A stretch of DNA of 64,000 bases from assembly GCA_963789255.1 (NCBI GenBank), contig CAWBJW010000002.1, forward strand, positions 1,674,001 to 1,738,000. The letters run 5' to 3'. A program made the position numbers and the translations under genes. This document shows, piece after piece, positions 56,910 to 64,000 of this stretch. Under the pieces are notes generated by a model that saw only the letters and a list, made by a program, of their open reading frames with translations, had not been told where the DNA came from and searched no databases. The first letter of the stretch is position 1, and every line of letters starts with the position of its first letter. The stretch is from DATARH01 sp963789255. GTDB lineage: Bacteria; Pseudomonadota; Alphaproteobacteria; ATCC43930; CGMCC-115725.

Positions 56910-57848
56910 TCACCGGCCGATGCCGCCCGCGGCGGCTTCGAGCAGGGCCCAGGCGGCGGGATCGAAGCGGGCCCGCCAGCGCGCGGTGAAATCGCCGAGC
57001 CGGGCGCAGATGTTCGCAGTGTCGGCGACATTGACGATCATGCCGTGGCGCGCCAGCGCGTCCGCGCCGGCGGCGTTGACCGCCTCGATGTCGGCGCGCT
57101 GCAATAGCGCGAACTTGTCGGCGTTGCGCTCGACGACGGCGCGGACCTCCGCCGGCAGTGCCTGCCATGACGCGGCGTTGGCGATCAGCGTGAAGCCGGT
57201 CCACCAATGTGCGGTCAGGCTCAGATATTTCTGCACTTCATAGAGCCGCAGCGATTGCACAATGGCGAGAGGGTCGCTTTGGCCGTCGAAGGTTTTCGCC
57301 TTCAGCGCGTCGTACATCCCGCTGAACGGCACCATGCCCGCCTCGGCGCCGAGGGTGCGGAAGAAATCCGCGGCAAACGCACCCCCGGGAGTGCGGATCT
57401 TCAGCCCGGCGAAATCATCGGCGCTCTCGATCGGCCTTGTGCTGGTGGTGATGTGATGGAAACCGTTCTGCCACGAGCGCCGGAAGGCGTGCAGCCCGGC
57501 ATCGGCAAGCTCCTTGCGGATCATATCGCCGAGCGCGCCGTCGAGCGCGGCAAACACCGCGGTGCTGTTGCTGAAGGCGAAGGGCAGCAGCGGCAGGGCG
57601 CTCAATGGCGCGACCCCGCCCAAGAGCGCGCCCGACAGATAGAATTCGAGCGCGCCCGCCCGCAGATCGGCGAACATCTGCGGGTCGGAACCGAGGCGGC
57701 TTTCGGGAAAGACGTTCAGCCGGAACGCGCCGTCGGTGTCGCGCAGGATCGCCTCGGCCATCTCGGCGAGGCGGCGCGCGGTCGGGCTCGCTTCCGGCTG
57801 GTTGGCGCCGAGGCGGTAGTGAAAGCGGGCGGGTTTCGTTGTGTTCAT
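56910..57848 (-). CDS. TRAP transporter solute-binding protein (DctP-like), no visible signal peptide
   Basis: A 312-residue extracytoplasmic receptor of the DctP family: FHYRLGANQPEASPTARRL, LNVFPESRLGSDPQMFADLRAGALEF, and the carboxylate-binding Arg in LKIRTPGG, then FDGQSDPLAIV. A signal peptide is expected, but translation from ATG 57848 (MNTTKPARFHYRLG) starts directly in the mature domain and no hydrophobic stretch lies upstream in frame. No TRAP permease genes are adjacent. It lies 17 bp after malQ. Either an orphan receptor imported by another route or a truncated gene. Confidence 0.82.
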   Translation of the reverse strand: MNTTKPARFHYRLGANQPEASPTARRLAEMAEAILRDTDGAFRLNVFPESRLGSDPQMFADLRAGALEFYLSGALLGGVAPLSALPLLPFAFSNSTAVFAALDGALGDMIRKELADAGLHAFRRSWQNGFHHITTSTRPIESADDFAGLKIRTPGGAFAADFFRTLGAEAGMVPFSGMYDALKAKTFDGQSDPLAIVQSLRLYEVQKYLSLTAHWWTGFTLIANAASWQALPAEVRAVVERNADKFALLQRADIEAVNAAGADALARHGMIVNVADTANICARLGDFTARWRARFDPAAWALLEAAAGGIGR

Positions 57849-57865
57849 GGCAGGTGGCGACTCCT

Positions 57866-60015
57866 TTATTCGGGCGCCGCCTGATTGCGCGCCGCGGTCA
57901 CCAGCGCGGCGGCCCGCGCCATCTCGGGTCCGGCGAAGAGGTCGTCGAGCCGCGCCGACAGCCGCCGGCGCCAGTTGGGGTGAGCGTCGCTGGTGCCGGG
58001 CAGATTGATTTGCTCGGCCTCGCCGACGACGTCCTCGATCTGCACCAGCATCAGCCGCGCGCGCGAGCGCGCCAGATAGAGGAGGATCGCCTCGCCCAGT
58101 TCCTCGCTGTAGGCCGGTTCGCCATCGGCCGACAAAAACGCACCGAAGCGATCGGGCATCAGCAACCCCTCGCGGGACAGCGCCTCGATCAGCAGATGCC
58201 GGTCGCGGCGGCGCTCGGCCATCTCGGTCGCCTCGGCCGCCATATCGGGATAGACCCCGAGCCGACGCCGCCATTCGATGTCATGGCCGAGCCAGAAGCC
58301 TTTGAGGGTGGCGAGATCGTGCGTTCCGGCCGAGGCGGCGGCCAAGGGCGGGTAATCGCCGGGCGGTATGAAGCTGCCATCGTGGCGGCGCTCGAAGACG
58401 AAAACGCGAGACGACAACAGGTTTGCCGCCTGCATCGTCTCGCGAAACCCTTCCGGCACGGTGCCGAGATCCTCGCCGATGACCGCGCAGCCATTCCGCC
58501 GGCTTTCAAGCGCGAGGAGGCGCAACAGATCGCGGAACGGATAATTAACATAGGCCCCCGATGTGGCCGGAACCCCGCTCGGGACCCAATAGAGACGCTG
58601 CAGGCCCATCACGTGATCGATCCGCAGGATCCCGGCATGCCGCATGTTGGCGCGCCACGCGGCGATCAGCGGGTAAAAGCCGCGCCTTCGCAGGATGAGC
58701 GGGTTGATCGGCGCGAGGCCCCAATTCTGTCCGGCACGGCTCAGCGCATCGGGCGGCGCACCGATCGCCATGCCGGGAACGACCAGTTCCTGGTCGGTCC
58801 ACGCCTCGGCGCCGCTCGGGTTGACCCCGACCGCAAGGTCGCGATAGAGCCCGATCGCCAACCCGCTGTCATGCCCGGCCGCCACGGCAGCGCCGAGCTC
58901 GGCGGTCGGCCTCCCATTGCAGAAACTGGAAGAACTCGACCCGCCCGGCATGCGCGCCGGCAAATTCGGCGACCGCGGCGGAACGCGGGTCGCGCATCGC
59001 CTGCGGCCAGGCGTGCCAGGAGAACGGCCCGCCGGCTTCGATGAAATGCTCGTGCAAGGCCTCGAAGCTGGCAAACGCCGCGAGCGCTTTGCCGCCCTCA
59101 TGCTGGAACGCGCGGAAAGCGCCGCCAAGCGCGCTGCCGGCATCCAGGCTCGCGTGCCCGGAAGCGCCGGAACAGCGCTTCGAGCACGGGACGTTTCAAC
59201 GCCGCGACAGCGGCGTAGTTGACCAGCTCGGCATCGCGCGCCGCAGCGACCGCGTCTGCCGGCGCCAGCGCCTGGACGGCGGCATCCTCGGCAAAGCCGG
59301 GGACCTGGGTCACGTCGATATAGAGATAATCGAGCCAGTCCCGGCTCGACGGCGAATACGGGCTGAAATGGCGCGACTCGGCCGCGAACAGCGCATGCAG
59401 CGGGTTGATGCCGACCGCCGCGGCGCCGAGGTTCCCGGCCTCCCGACCCAGCGTTGCCAGATCGCTGAAGTCGCCGATGCCCCAATCGCGCGCGCTGCGC
59501 AGACCGTAAAGCTGGGCGGTGAGACCCCAGCTGCGCGCACCCGGCTCCAGCGCTGCGCCGAGATGGCACGCATCGGGCGCGACGACAAGGCCGATCTCGG
59601 CGGTCGTGCCGGCGCCCGCCCCGACTCCGGTGAGGGCGAGGCGGTGATAGCCGAGCGGCAATCCGGAGGGCAGCCTCAGCTCGGCCCCATCGCTGCGGCC
59701 GGAGCATTGCGTGCCGTCTTCGAACCGGCAGTGCCACTCGACCCCGCCCGCTCCCGCCGGAAGCTCCAATCGCAGCGCCGGGGCCGGCGCCTCCTGCGGC
59801 ACGATCTGCACCGGCGAGAGGCCAAACGGCGCTGCCCGGCCTTCGTCGGCGAGCGCCTCCTCGGCCTGTCGCGGGTCGGACGGCAGGCCGAACGCGGCGA
59901 TCAGGCGCGACAGCGTCTCCTCACCGGGCTCGTGCACCACCCCGAGCGCGTCGACATGGCGGGTCGCAATGCCGACGAGATCGGCGATATGGCGCAGCGC
60001 GTCGAGGTGGCTCAT
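57866..60015 (-). pseudogene. malQ: 4-alpha-glucanotransferase MalQ, two frameshifts
   Basis: GH77 amylomaltase, disproportionating maltodextrins in glycogen metabolism. The N-terminal part runs to DWGIGDFSDLATLG and RHFSPYSPSSRDWLDYLYID; catalytic residues are Asp in ILRIDHVMGLQRLYW, Glu in IGEDLGTVPEGF and Asp in GTHDLATLKGFW. The pieces lie in three frames. An extra base lies at 59146-59150 (GCGAGCCTGGATG) and another at 58895-58900: GACCGCCGAGCTCGG should be GACCGCCAGCTCGG, giving EADRQLGAAVAAG, so one G was gained beside AGCT. The start overlaps glgX by 4 nt. Confidence 0.9.
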
Positions 60016-62225
60016 CGCGCCTCGCCGTCCGGCGGCGGATCATCCTTGGGGCCGGTACATTCGCTTGCCTTGCTCGCTTCCGGCGTGGCGGCCGGAATGG
60101 CGGGCGCGCGGTTGATGAACAGCGCAAAGGAATGCGCGCGAAGTTGATAACTCTCTCCCGGCAGCCACCGCCTTCCATTCCGGGCGAGACCGGACGGCTC
60201 GGCGGTATCGACCAGCGCTTCCCAGACGAGCGGTGTCGGCAGATCAGGGAAATGAAAATCGAGATCGCCGTGATCGGCGTTCATCATGACGAGAAAGCTC
60301 TCGTCGATGTCGCGCTGGCCGCCCGGCGTGAAGAACTCGCCGGCGGCGCCGCCCAGCACATAGCCGAGCGCCATTGCGTCCTGATTGCCCCAATCCTCGC
60401 CGGTCGCCTCGGCTCCGGCGGGGGTTACCCAGGTGATGTCCTTGAGCCCGGCCTGCGACATTACCTCGCCGCGAAAAAAGCGCGGCCGCGAGAACACCCG
60501 GTGCTGGCGGCGCAGAGCGATCAAGCTGCGCACAAAGCGGCGCAACGCCGCGTCTTCGGGCCGGATCTTCTGCCAGTCGAGCCACGAGATCTCGTTGTCC
60601 TGGCAATAGGCGTTGTTGTTGCCCTGTTGGCTGTGCCCGAATTCGTCGCCGGCGAGCAGCATCGGCACGCCGAGCGACAGCAACAGGGTGGCCAGGAGGT
60701 TGCGCTTCTGCTGGTCGCGCAGCTTGAGGATGGCCGGGTCGTCACTCGCGCCTTCGACGCCGCAGTTCCAGCTGAAATTGGGCTCGTGGCCGTCGCGGTT
60801 GTCCTCGCCGTTCGCCTCGTTGTGCTTCTCGTCGTAACTGACGAGGTCCTGCAAGGTGAAGCCGTCATGGACGGTGGCGAAATTGATGCTGGCCCACGGC
60901 CGCCGGCCGCGATAGCCGAAAATGTCGGAGGAGCCGACCACGCGTGAGGCCATTTCGGGGACCAACCCCCGGTCGCCCTTCCAGAAGCGGCGCACCGAAT
61001 CGCGGTACTTCGCGTTCCATTCCGCCCAGCCCGGCGGAAAATTGCCGAGCTGGTAGCCATTGGGACCGATGTCCCAGGGCTCGGCAATCAGCTTCACCCG
61101 GGCCATCGCCGGATCCTGCCGGATCGCGTCGAAAAACGCCGCCCGCTGGCTGTACTCGCCATTCTCGCGCGCCAATGCCGGGCACAGATCGAAGCGGAAC
61201 CCGTCGACATGCATCTCGCTCACCCAGTAGCGCAGCGAGTCCATGATCAGTTGCAAGACGCGCGGGTGATCGAGGTTGAGGGTGTTGCCGCAGCCGGTGA
61301 CGTCGAGGTAGCGCCGGCGATCCTCATCCAGCCGGTAATAGGAAAGGTTGTCGATGCCGCGGAACGACAGCGTCGGCCCCAGGTGATTGCCCTCGCCGGT
61401 GTGATTGTAGACGACATCGAGGATGACCTCGATCCCGGCCTCGTGCAGGCGCTTGACCGCGGTCTTGAACTCGGCGATCGCGCCTTCCGGCAGAAAGCGC
61501 GGGTCGGGGGCAGAAAAAGCGATCGTGTTGTAGCCCCAGTAATTCGTCAAACCGGCATCGGCCAGACGCGGTTCGGCGATCGAGGCGTGGATCGGCAACA
61601 GTTCGACCGCGGTGACCCCAAGCTCGACCAGGTAGTCGATCACCGCTGGCGCGGCGAAGGCCGCGACGGTGCCGCGCTCGCGCTCGGGTACCGCCGGATG
61701 CCGGATCGTGAAGCCGCGCACATGCATTTCGAGAATGATGGTCTCTTCCCACGAGGTGCGCGGGTGGCGATCGTCGTTCCAGGTGAAGGCGCTCTCGACG
61801 ACCCGGCATTTCGGCACATAGCGGGCGCTGTCGCGGCGATCGATGGCGAGATCCTCGCGCGGGCCGCCGACGCGATAGCCGTAGACGGCGTCGCCCCAGC
61901 GCAACGCCCCGGAAATCGCCCGCGCGTACGGGTCGATGAGCAGCTTGTTGGGGTTGAAGCGGTGGCCGGCGGCAGGATCGTAAGGGCCGTGAACGCGGTA
62001 GCCGTAAAGCTGGTTCGGGCGCGCCTCGGGCAGATAACCGTGCCACACCTCGTCGGTGTATTCGGGCAGCACGATGCGCGACTCTTCGTGCTGTCCCGAG
62101 CGGTCGAACAGGCACAGCTCGACCTTGTCGGCATGCGCCGAGAACAGCGCGAAATTGACGCCCTTGCCGTCCCATGTCGCGCCGAGCGGATGGGGGCTGC
62201 CCGGCCACACCTTGGGCGACGCCAT
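60012..62225 (-). CDS. glgX: Glycogen debranching enzyme GlgX
   Basis: A 737-residue GH13 isoamylase-type debranching enzyme that cleaves alpha-1,6 branches of limit dextrin. The N-terminal CBM48 (HPLGATWDGKGVNFALFSAHADKVELCLF) is followed by the catalytic barrel: GFTIRHPAVP, DVVYNHTGEGNHLGP, nucleophile Asp in DGFRFDLCPALAREN, acid Glu in LIAEPWDIGPNGYQLG and the third carboxylate in ATVHDGFTLQDLVSY. AGDEFGHSQQGNNNAYCQDNE is intact. It is followed by malQ with a 4-nt overlap, so debranching and disproportionation are coupled. Confidence 0.96.
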   Translation of the reverse strand: MASPKVWPGSPHPLGATWDGKGVNFALFSAHADKVELCLFDRSGQHEESRIVLPEYTDEVWHGYLPEARPNQLYGYRVHGPYDPAAGHRFNPNKLLIDPYARAISGALRWGDAVYGYRVGGPREDLAIDRRDSARYVPKCRVVESAFTWNDDRHPRTSWEETIILEMHVRGFTIRHPAVPERERGTVAAFAAPAVIDYLVELGVTAVELLPIHASIAEPRLADAGLTNYWGYNTIAFSAPDPRFLPEGAIAEFKTAVKRLHEAGIEVILDVVYNHTGEGNHLGPTLSFRGIDNLSYYRLDEDRRRYLDVTGCGNTLNLDHPRVLQLIMDSLRYWVSEMHVDGFRFDLCPALARENGEYSQRAAFFDAIRQDPAMARVKLIAEPWDIGPNGYQLGNFPPGWAEWNAKYRDSVRRFWKGDRGLVPEMASRVVGSSDIFGYRGRRPWASINFATVHDGFTLQDLVSYDEKHNEANGEDNRDGHEPNFSWNCGVEGASDDPAILKLRDQQKRNLLATLLLSLGVPMLLAGDEFGHSQQGNNNAYCQDNEISWLDWQKIRPEDAALRRFVRSLIALRRQHRVFSRPRFFRGEVMSQAGLKDITWVTPAGAEATGEDWGNQDAMALGYVLGGAAGEFFTPGGQRDIDESFLVMMNADHGDLDFHFPDLPTPLVWEALVDTAEPSGLARNGRRWLPGESYQLRAHSFALFINRAPAIPAATPEASKASECTGPKDDPPPDGEAR

Positions 62226-62514
62226 CGTTTATTTCTCCGTTCCCCGGATGAGGTCCCGATTTCGCGCACGCTTCTTCGTGTTGACCAGTATATCCAGCAG
62301 CTTATCGCAGATCGAACCGGGCAGCCATGGCGGACCCGGCGGGTGCGGCGAAGTGCGGAGCGCCGAGGCGCGTTTCGACCGCCGCCTGATGCTCCGGTCC
62401 GCGGTTGATCTGGATCAACGACGACTGCTGGTAGAGGCCGCAATGTTCGGGAACGAACTACATCATCGCGCGCGCTTCCCGCTCACGGCTTTGCCAGACA
62501 ATGGAGCAGAAATC
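62226..62514. other. Intergenic region between glgX and csbD
   Basis: The 289 bp between divergent glgX and csbD hold no open frame that I can support. Promoters for both are expected here. TTGACC near 62280 with an A/T-containing stretch about 17 bp later (CAGTATATCC) is a weak promoter-like candidate on the plus strand, not convincing. Confidence 0.35.
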
Positions 62515-62688
62515 ATGGACAAGGATCGGATCGCCGGATCGGCGAAACAAGTCAAAGGTGCAGTCAAGCAGGTCGTCGGCAAGGCGGTAGGCAATTCCAA
62601 GCTCGAATCCGAGGGGAAAGCGGACCAGGTCGCGGGCAAGATCCAGAACGCTATCGGCGGTCTCAAGGACGCACTCAAAGGGGAATAG
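62515..62688 (+). CDS. CsbD-family stress protein
   Basis: A 57-residue small hydrophilic protein: MDKDRIAGSAKQVKGAVKQVVGKAVGN, then SEGKADQVAGKIQNAIGGLKDALKG in short blocks, the CsbD consensus. The family is induced by general stress in many bacteria; molecular function is unknown. GGAGCAG precedes the ATG. Its place beside glycogen genes fits a stress- or stationary-phase locus (inference). Confidence 0.93.
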   Translation: MDKDRIAGSAKQVKGAVKQVVGKAVGNSKLESEGKADQVAGKIQNAIGGLKDALKGE

Positions 62689-62812
62689 GCGGTCGGAACG
62701 GGAACTGGCCGGGGCATCGTACGCGCGCCGTCCCCGGCCCCGTCTGCGCCGCCGGGGCGCCCATTGGATCTCGACCCTGTCGTCGAAACGCACCGCTGAT
62801 AGGAGATAAATC

Positions 62813-63055
62813 ATGTGTTTCGATCTGGCATGGTTTGAAAATATTTTAATATGGCTGGTCGTAATTTGCACTATCATCGCAATTTTCAAGTTGCTTTTGC
62901 CTCTTGTGCTGAATCAATTCGGGATGGCGGGCGGCATAATATTACGGATCATCAACATTATCGTCGGAGCGGTCATTACGATATATATTATAATAATTCT
63001 GTTCGATTTGATTTCCTGTTTTGCCGGCGGTAATTTTCATTTCCGATTTAAATGA
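62813..63055 (+). CDS. Small AT-rich-coded membrane protein, two helices
   Basis: An 80-residue protein: hydrophobic helices at about 9-32 (NILIWLVVICTIIAIFKLLLPLVL) split by the LNQFGMAGG turn from a second at 40-67 (ILRIINIIVGAVITIYIIIILF), then a Cys- and Phe-containing tail. AGGAGATAAATC provides a good ribosome site. The gene is markedly richer in A/T than everything around it (ATA, TTA and AAT codons are frequent), which suggests transfer or a relaxed codon constraint. Function unknown. Confidence 0.65.
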   Translation: MCFDLAWFENILIWLVVICTIIAIFKLLLPLVLNQFGMAGGIILRIINIIVGAVITIYIIIILFDLISCFAGGNFHFRFK

Positions 63056-63266
63056 GATTAAAGAATTTTGGCTGGATTGACGCCAACGGCTTATTGGCAA
63101 CGACGGGACCGGCCGCGGGTATCGTGCTCAACGATCGGGACTTGCCGTGTTCACAGCAAATGTGCTCCGGCGGCAATGGCGCGGATCGGTTCCGATAATG
63201 GAACTGCAACCGCTACGCCGCCGTTAATTTTTTCCGCGCCCGTAACGCGAAAAGTGGGAGCAAAGA

Positions 63267-64000
63267 ATGCCGGACAGCACCGATGCCGCAACCAAACACC
63301 TCGGCATGGGCGCCATACCCGGGGCGACGGCCGTCGGCTTTCGCGTATGGGCGCCCCATGCCGAAAAGGCTTACGTGACCGGAACTTTCAATGACTGGAA
63401 CGAGACCGCAACCCCTCTGGCCAGAGAGGAAAACGGTTACTGGTCGGCCGAGGTGGCAGAGGCAAAAACCGGGGACGAATACCGGTACCTGATCGATTGC
63501 CCCACGGGCCCGCTCTCCCGCATTGATCCTTACGCCAGAAAGGTGACCAACTCGGTCGGTAATGGTGTCGTCTATGATCCCACGGCGTTCGACTGGGGCG
63601 ATGACGACTTTCACATGGCAACGGGCAACGAGATCGTCATTTATGAGATGCACGTCGGCACGTTTAACGTCAAAGAGGAGGGGCGGCCGGGCACCTTCGC
63701 CAGTGCCATGGAAAAATTTCCCTATCTTCAAGAACTCGGCATCAACGCCGTGGAAGTGATGCCGGTCGCGGAGTTTCCCGGCGACTTTTCGTGGGGTTAC
63801 AATCCGTCTCATCCCTTCGCCATTTCGAGTATTTACGGCGGCGCGGACGCCTTTAAGCGATTTGTCAAAGCGGCTCACAAGCATGGTCTCGCAGTCATTG
63901 TCGATGTCGTTTACAACCACTTTGGCCCGTCCGATCTTGATTTGTGGCAGTTTGACGGGTGGAGCGAAAATGAGAAGGGAGGAATTTACTTTTTCAACGA
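63267..64000 (+). CDS. GH13 alpha-amylase family protein, branching-enzyme-like (3' end outside window)
   Basis: The frame is open from ATG 63267 to the window end. The N-terminal CBM48 reads GFRVWAPHAEKAYVTGTFNDW and GYWSAEVAEAKTGDEYRYLI; the GH13 barrel begins IVIYEMHVGTFN, continues with LGINAVEVMPVAEFPGDFSWGYNP and reaches region I DVVYNHFGPSDLDLW. This is closest to the GlgB/TreZ-like branch annotated as 1,4-alpha-glucan branching enzyme or alpha-amylase; the nucleophile region lies beyond the window. RBS GTGGGAGCAAAG. It fits the adjacent GlgX/MalQ glycogen block, transcribed in the opposite direction. Confidence 0.9.
   Translation, partial: MPDSTDAATKHLGMGAIPGATAVGFRVWAPHAEKAYVTGTFNDWNETATPLAREENGYWSAEVAEAKTGDEYRYLIDCPTGPLSRIDPYARKVTNSVGNGVVYDPTAFDWGDDDFHMATGNEIVIYEMHVGTFNVKEEGRPGTFASAMEKFPYLQELGINAVEVMPVAEFPGDFSWGYNPSHPFAISSIYGGADAFKRFVKAAHKHGLAVIVDVVYNHFGPSDLDLWQFDGWSENEKGGIYFFN

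Noticed and set aside
63068..63394. Plus-strand open frame overlapping the start of the amylase gene
   Set aside because: The first part is unrelated to any family and the second overlaps the clear CBM48 start in another frame; the amylase ATG 63267 has its own ribosome site.

Overview
This is a high-GC, gene-dense chromosomal segment. Gene content and intergenic hairpin families suggest an alphaproteobacterium, probably of the Rhodospirillales/Hyphomicrobiales type. This is an inference from gene neighbourhoods (DUF1674, DUF1289, a characteristic XRE regulator, a NodT-type efflux lipoprotein, a TPP-riboswitch thiC). There is no rRNA, tRNA, CRISPR array or phage module that I can see.

Layout. 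1-2.1 kb is the 3' part of ppdK. 2.1-7.1 kb is a disturbed patch: a secreted SGNH hydrolase, a truncated secreted protein, an IS5-family element with an IS630-family element nested inside it, an HNH nuclease whose end was overwritten by the IS5 element, and a broken flavin-reductase-like gene. 7.2-13.6 kb holds a PEP-mutase/isocitrate-lyase family enzyme, a methyltransferase, a PIN/Phd toxin-antitoxin pair, a large glucosidase and a tandem pair of VOC proteins. 13.8-22.5 kb carries two DNA glycosylases, MetY, FtsH, a heparinase II/III-like protein and RsmB; all but MetY are frameshifted. 22.6-32.4 kb holds SdhAF4-like DUF1674, RidA, Nudix, riboswitch-controlled ThiC, UppP, and a six-gene operon built around a Gld-like ABC transporter. 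32.4-42 kb is a complete MdtABC-TolC type RND efflux operon in which both pumps and the outer-membrane protein are frameshifted. 42.3-53.7 kb holds a ThDP enzyme, a methyltransferase, an IS630 remnant, an IS1182-family element, GlpX, a 390-bp MITE-like element, a class II aldolase, an XRE regulator, an SLC13 permease and a sugar-acid dehydratase. 53.8-57.8 kb holds an overlapping TauD/TfdA dioxygenase-DUF924-SDR operon, a PemK-like/Phd toxin-antitoxin pair and a TRAP solute receptor. 57.9-64 kb is a glycogen/alpha-glucan block: MalQ, GlgX, CsbD, a small AT-rich membrane-protein gene and the start of a branching-enzyme-like amylase.

The most unusual property is the number of single-base frameshifts in otherwise well-conserved genes. 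I count about thirteen, nearly all +1 insertions. At least five sit exactly at an AGCT tetranucleotide, far more than chance would give. I read this either as systematic base-calling error at a modified AGCT motif in a long-read assembly (which would reveal a methylation motif of the host) or as real gene decay with a shared mechanism. Two substitutions also hit catalytic positions: Ser to Leu in a Walker A motif, and Asp to Glu in a transposase DDE motif.

The IS history can be read as layers. An IS5-type element inserted with a TTA target duplication. An IS630-type element then inserted at a TA within the last codons of its transposase. Elsewhere, an IS1182-type element landed at a CTAG next to an IS630 remnant.
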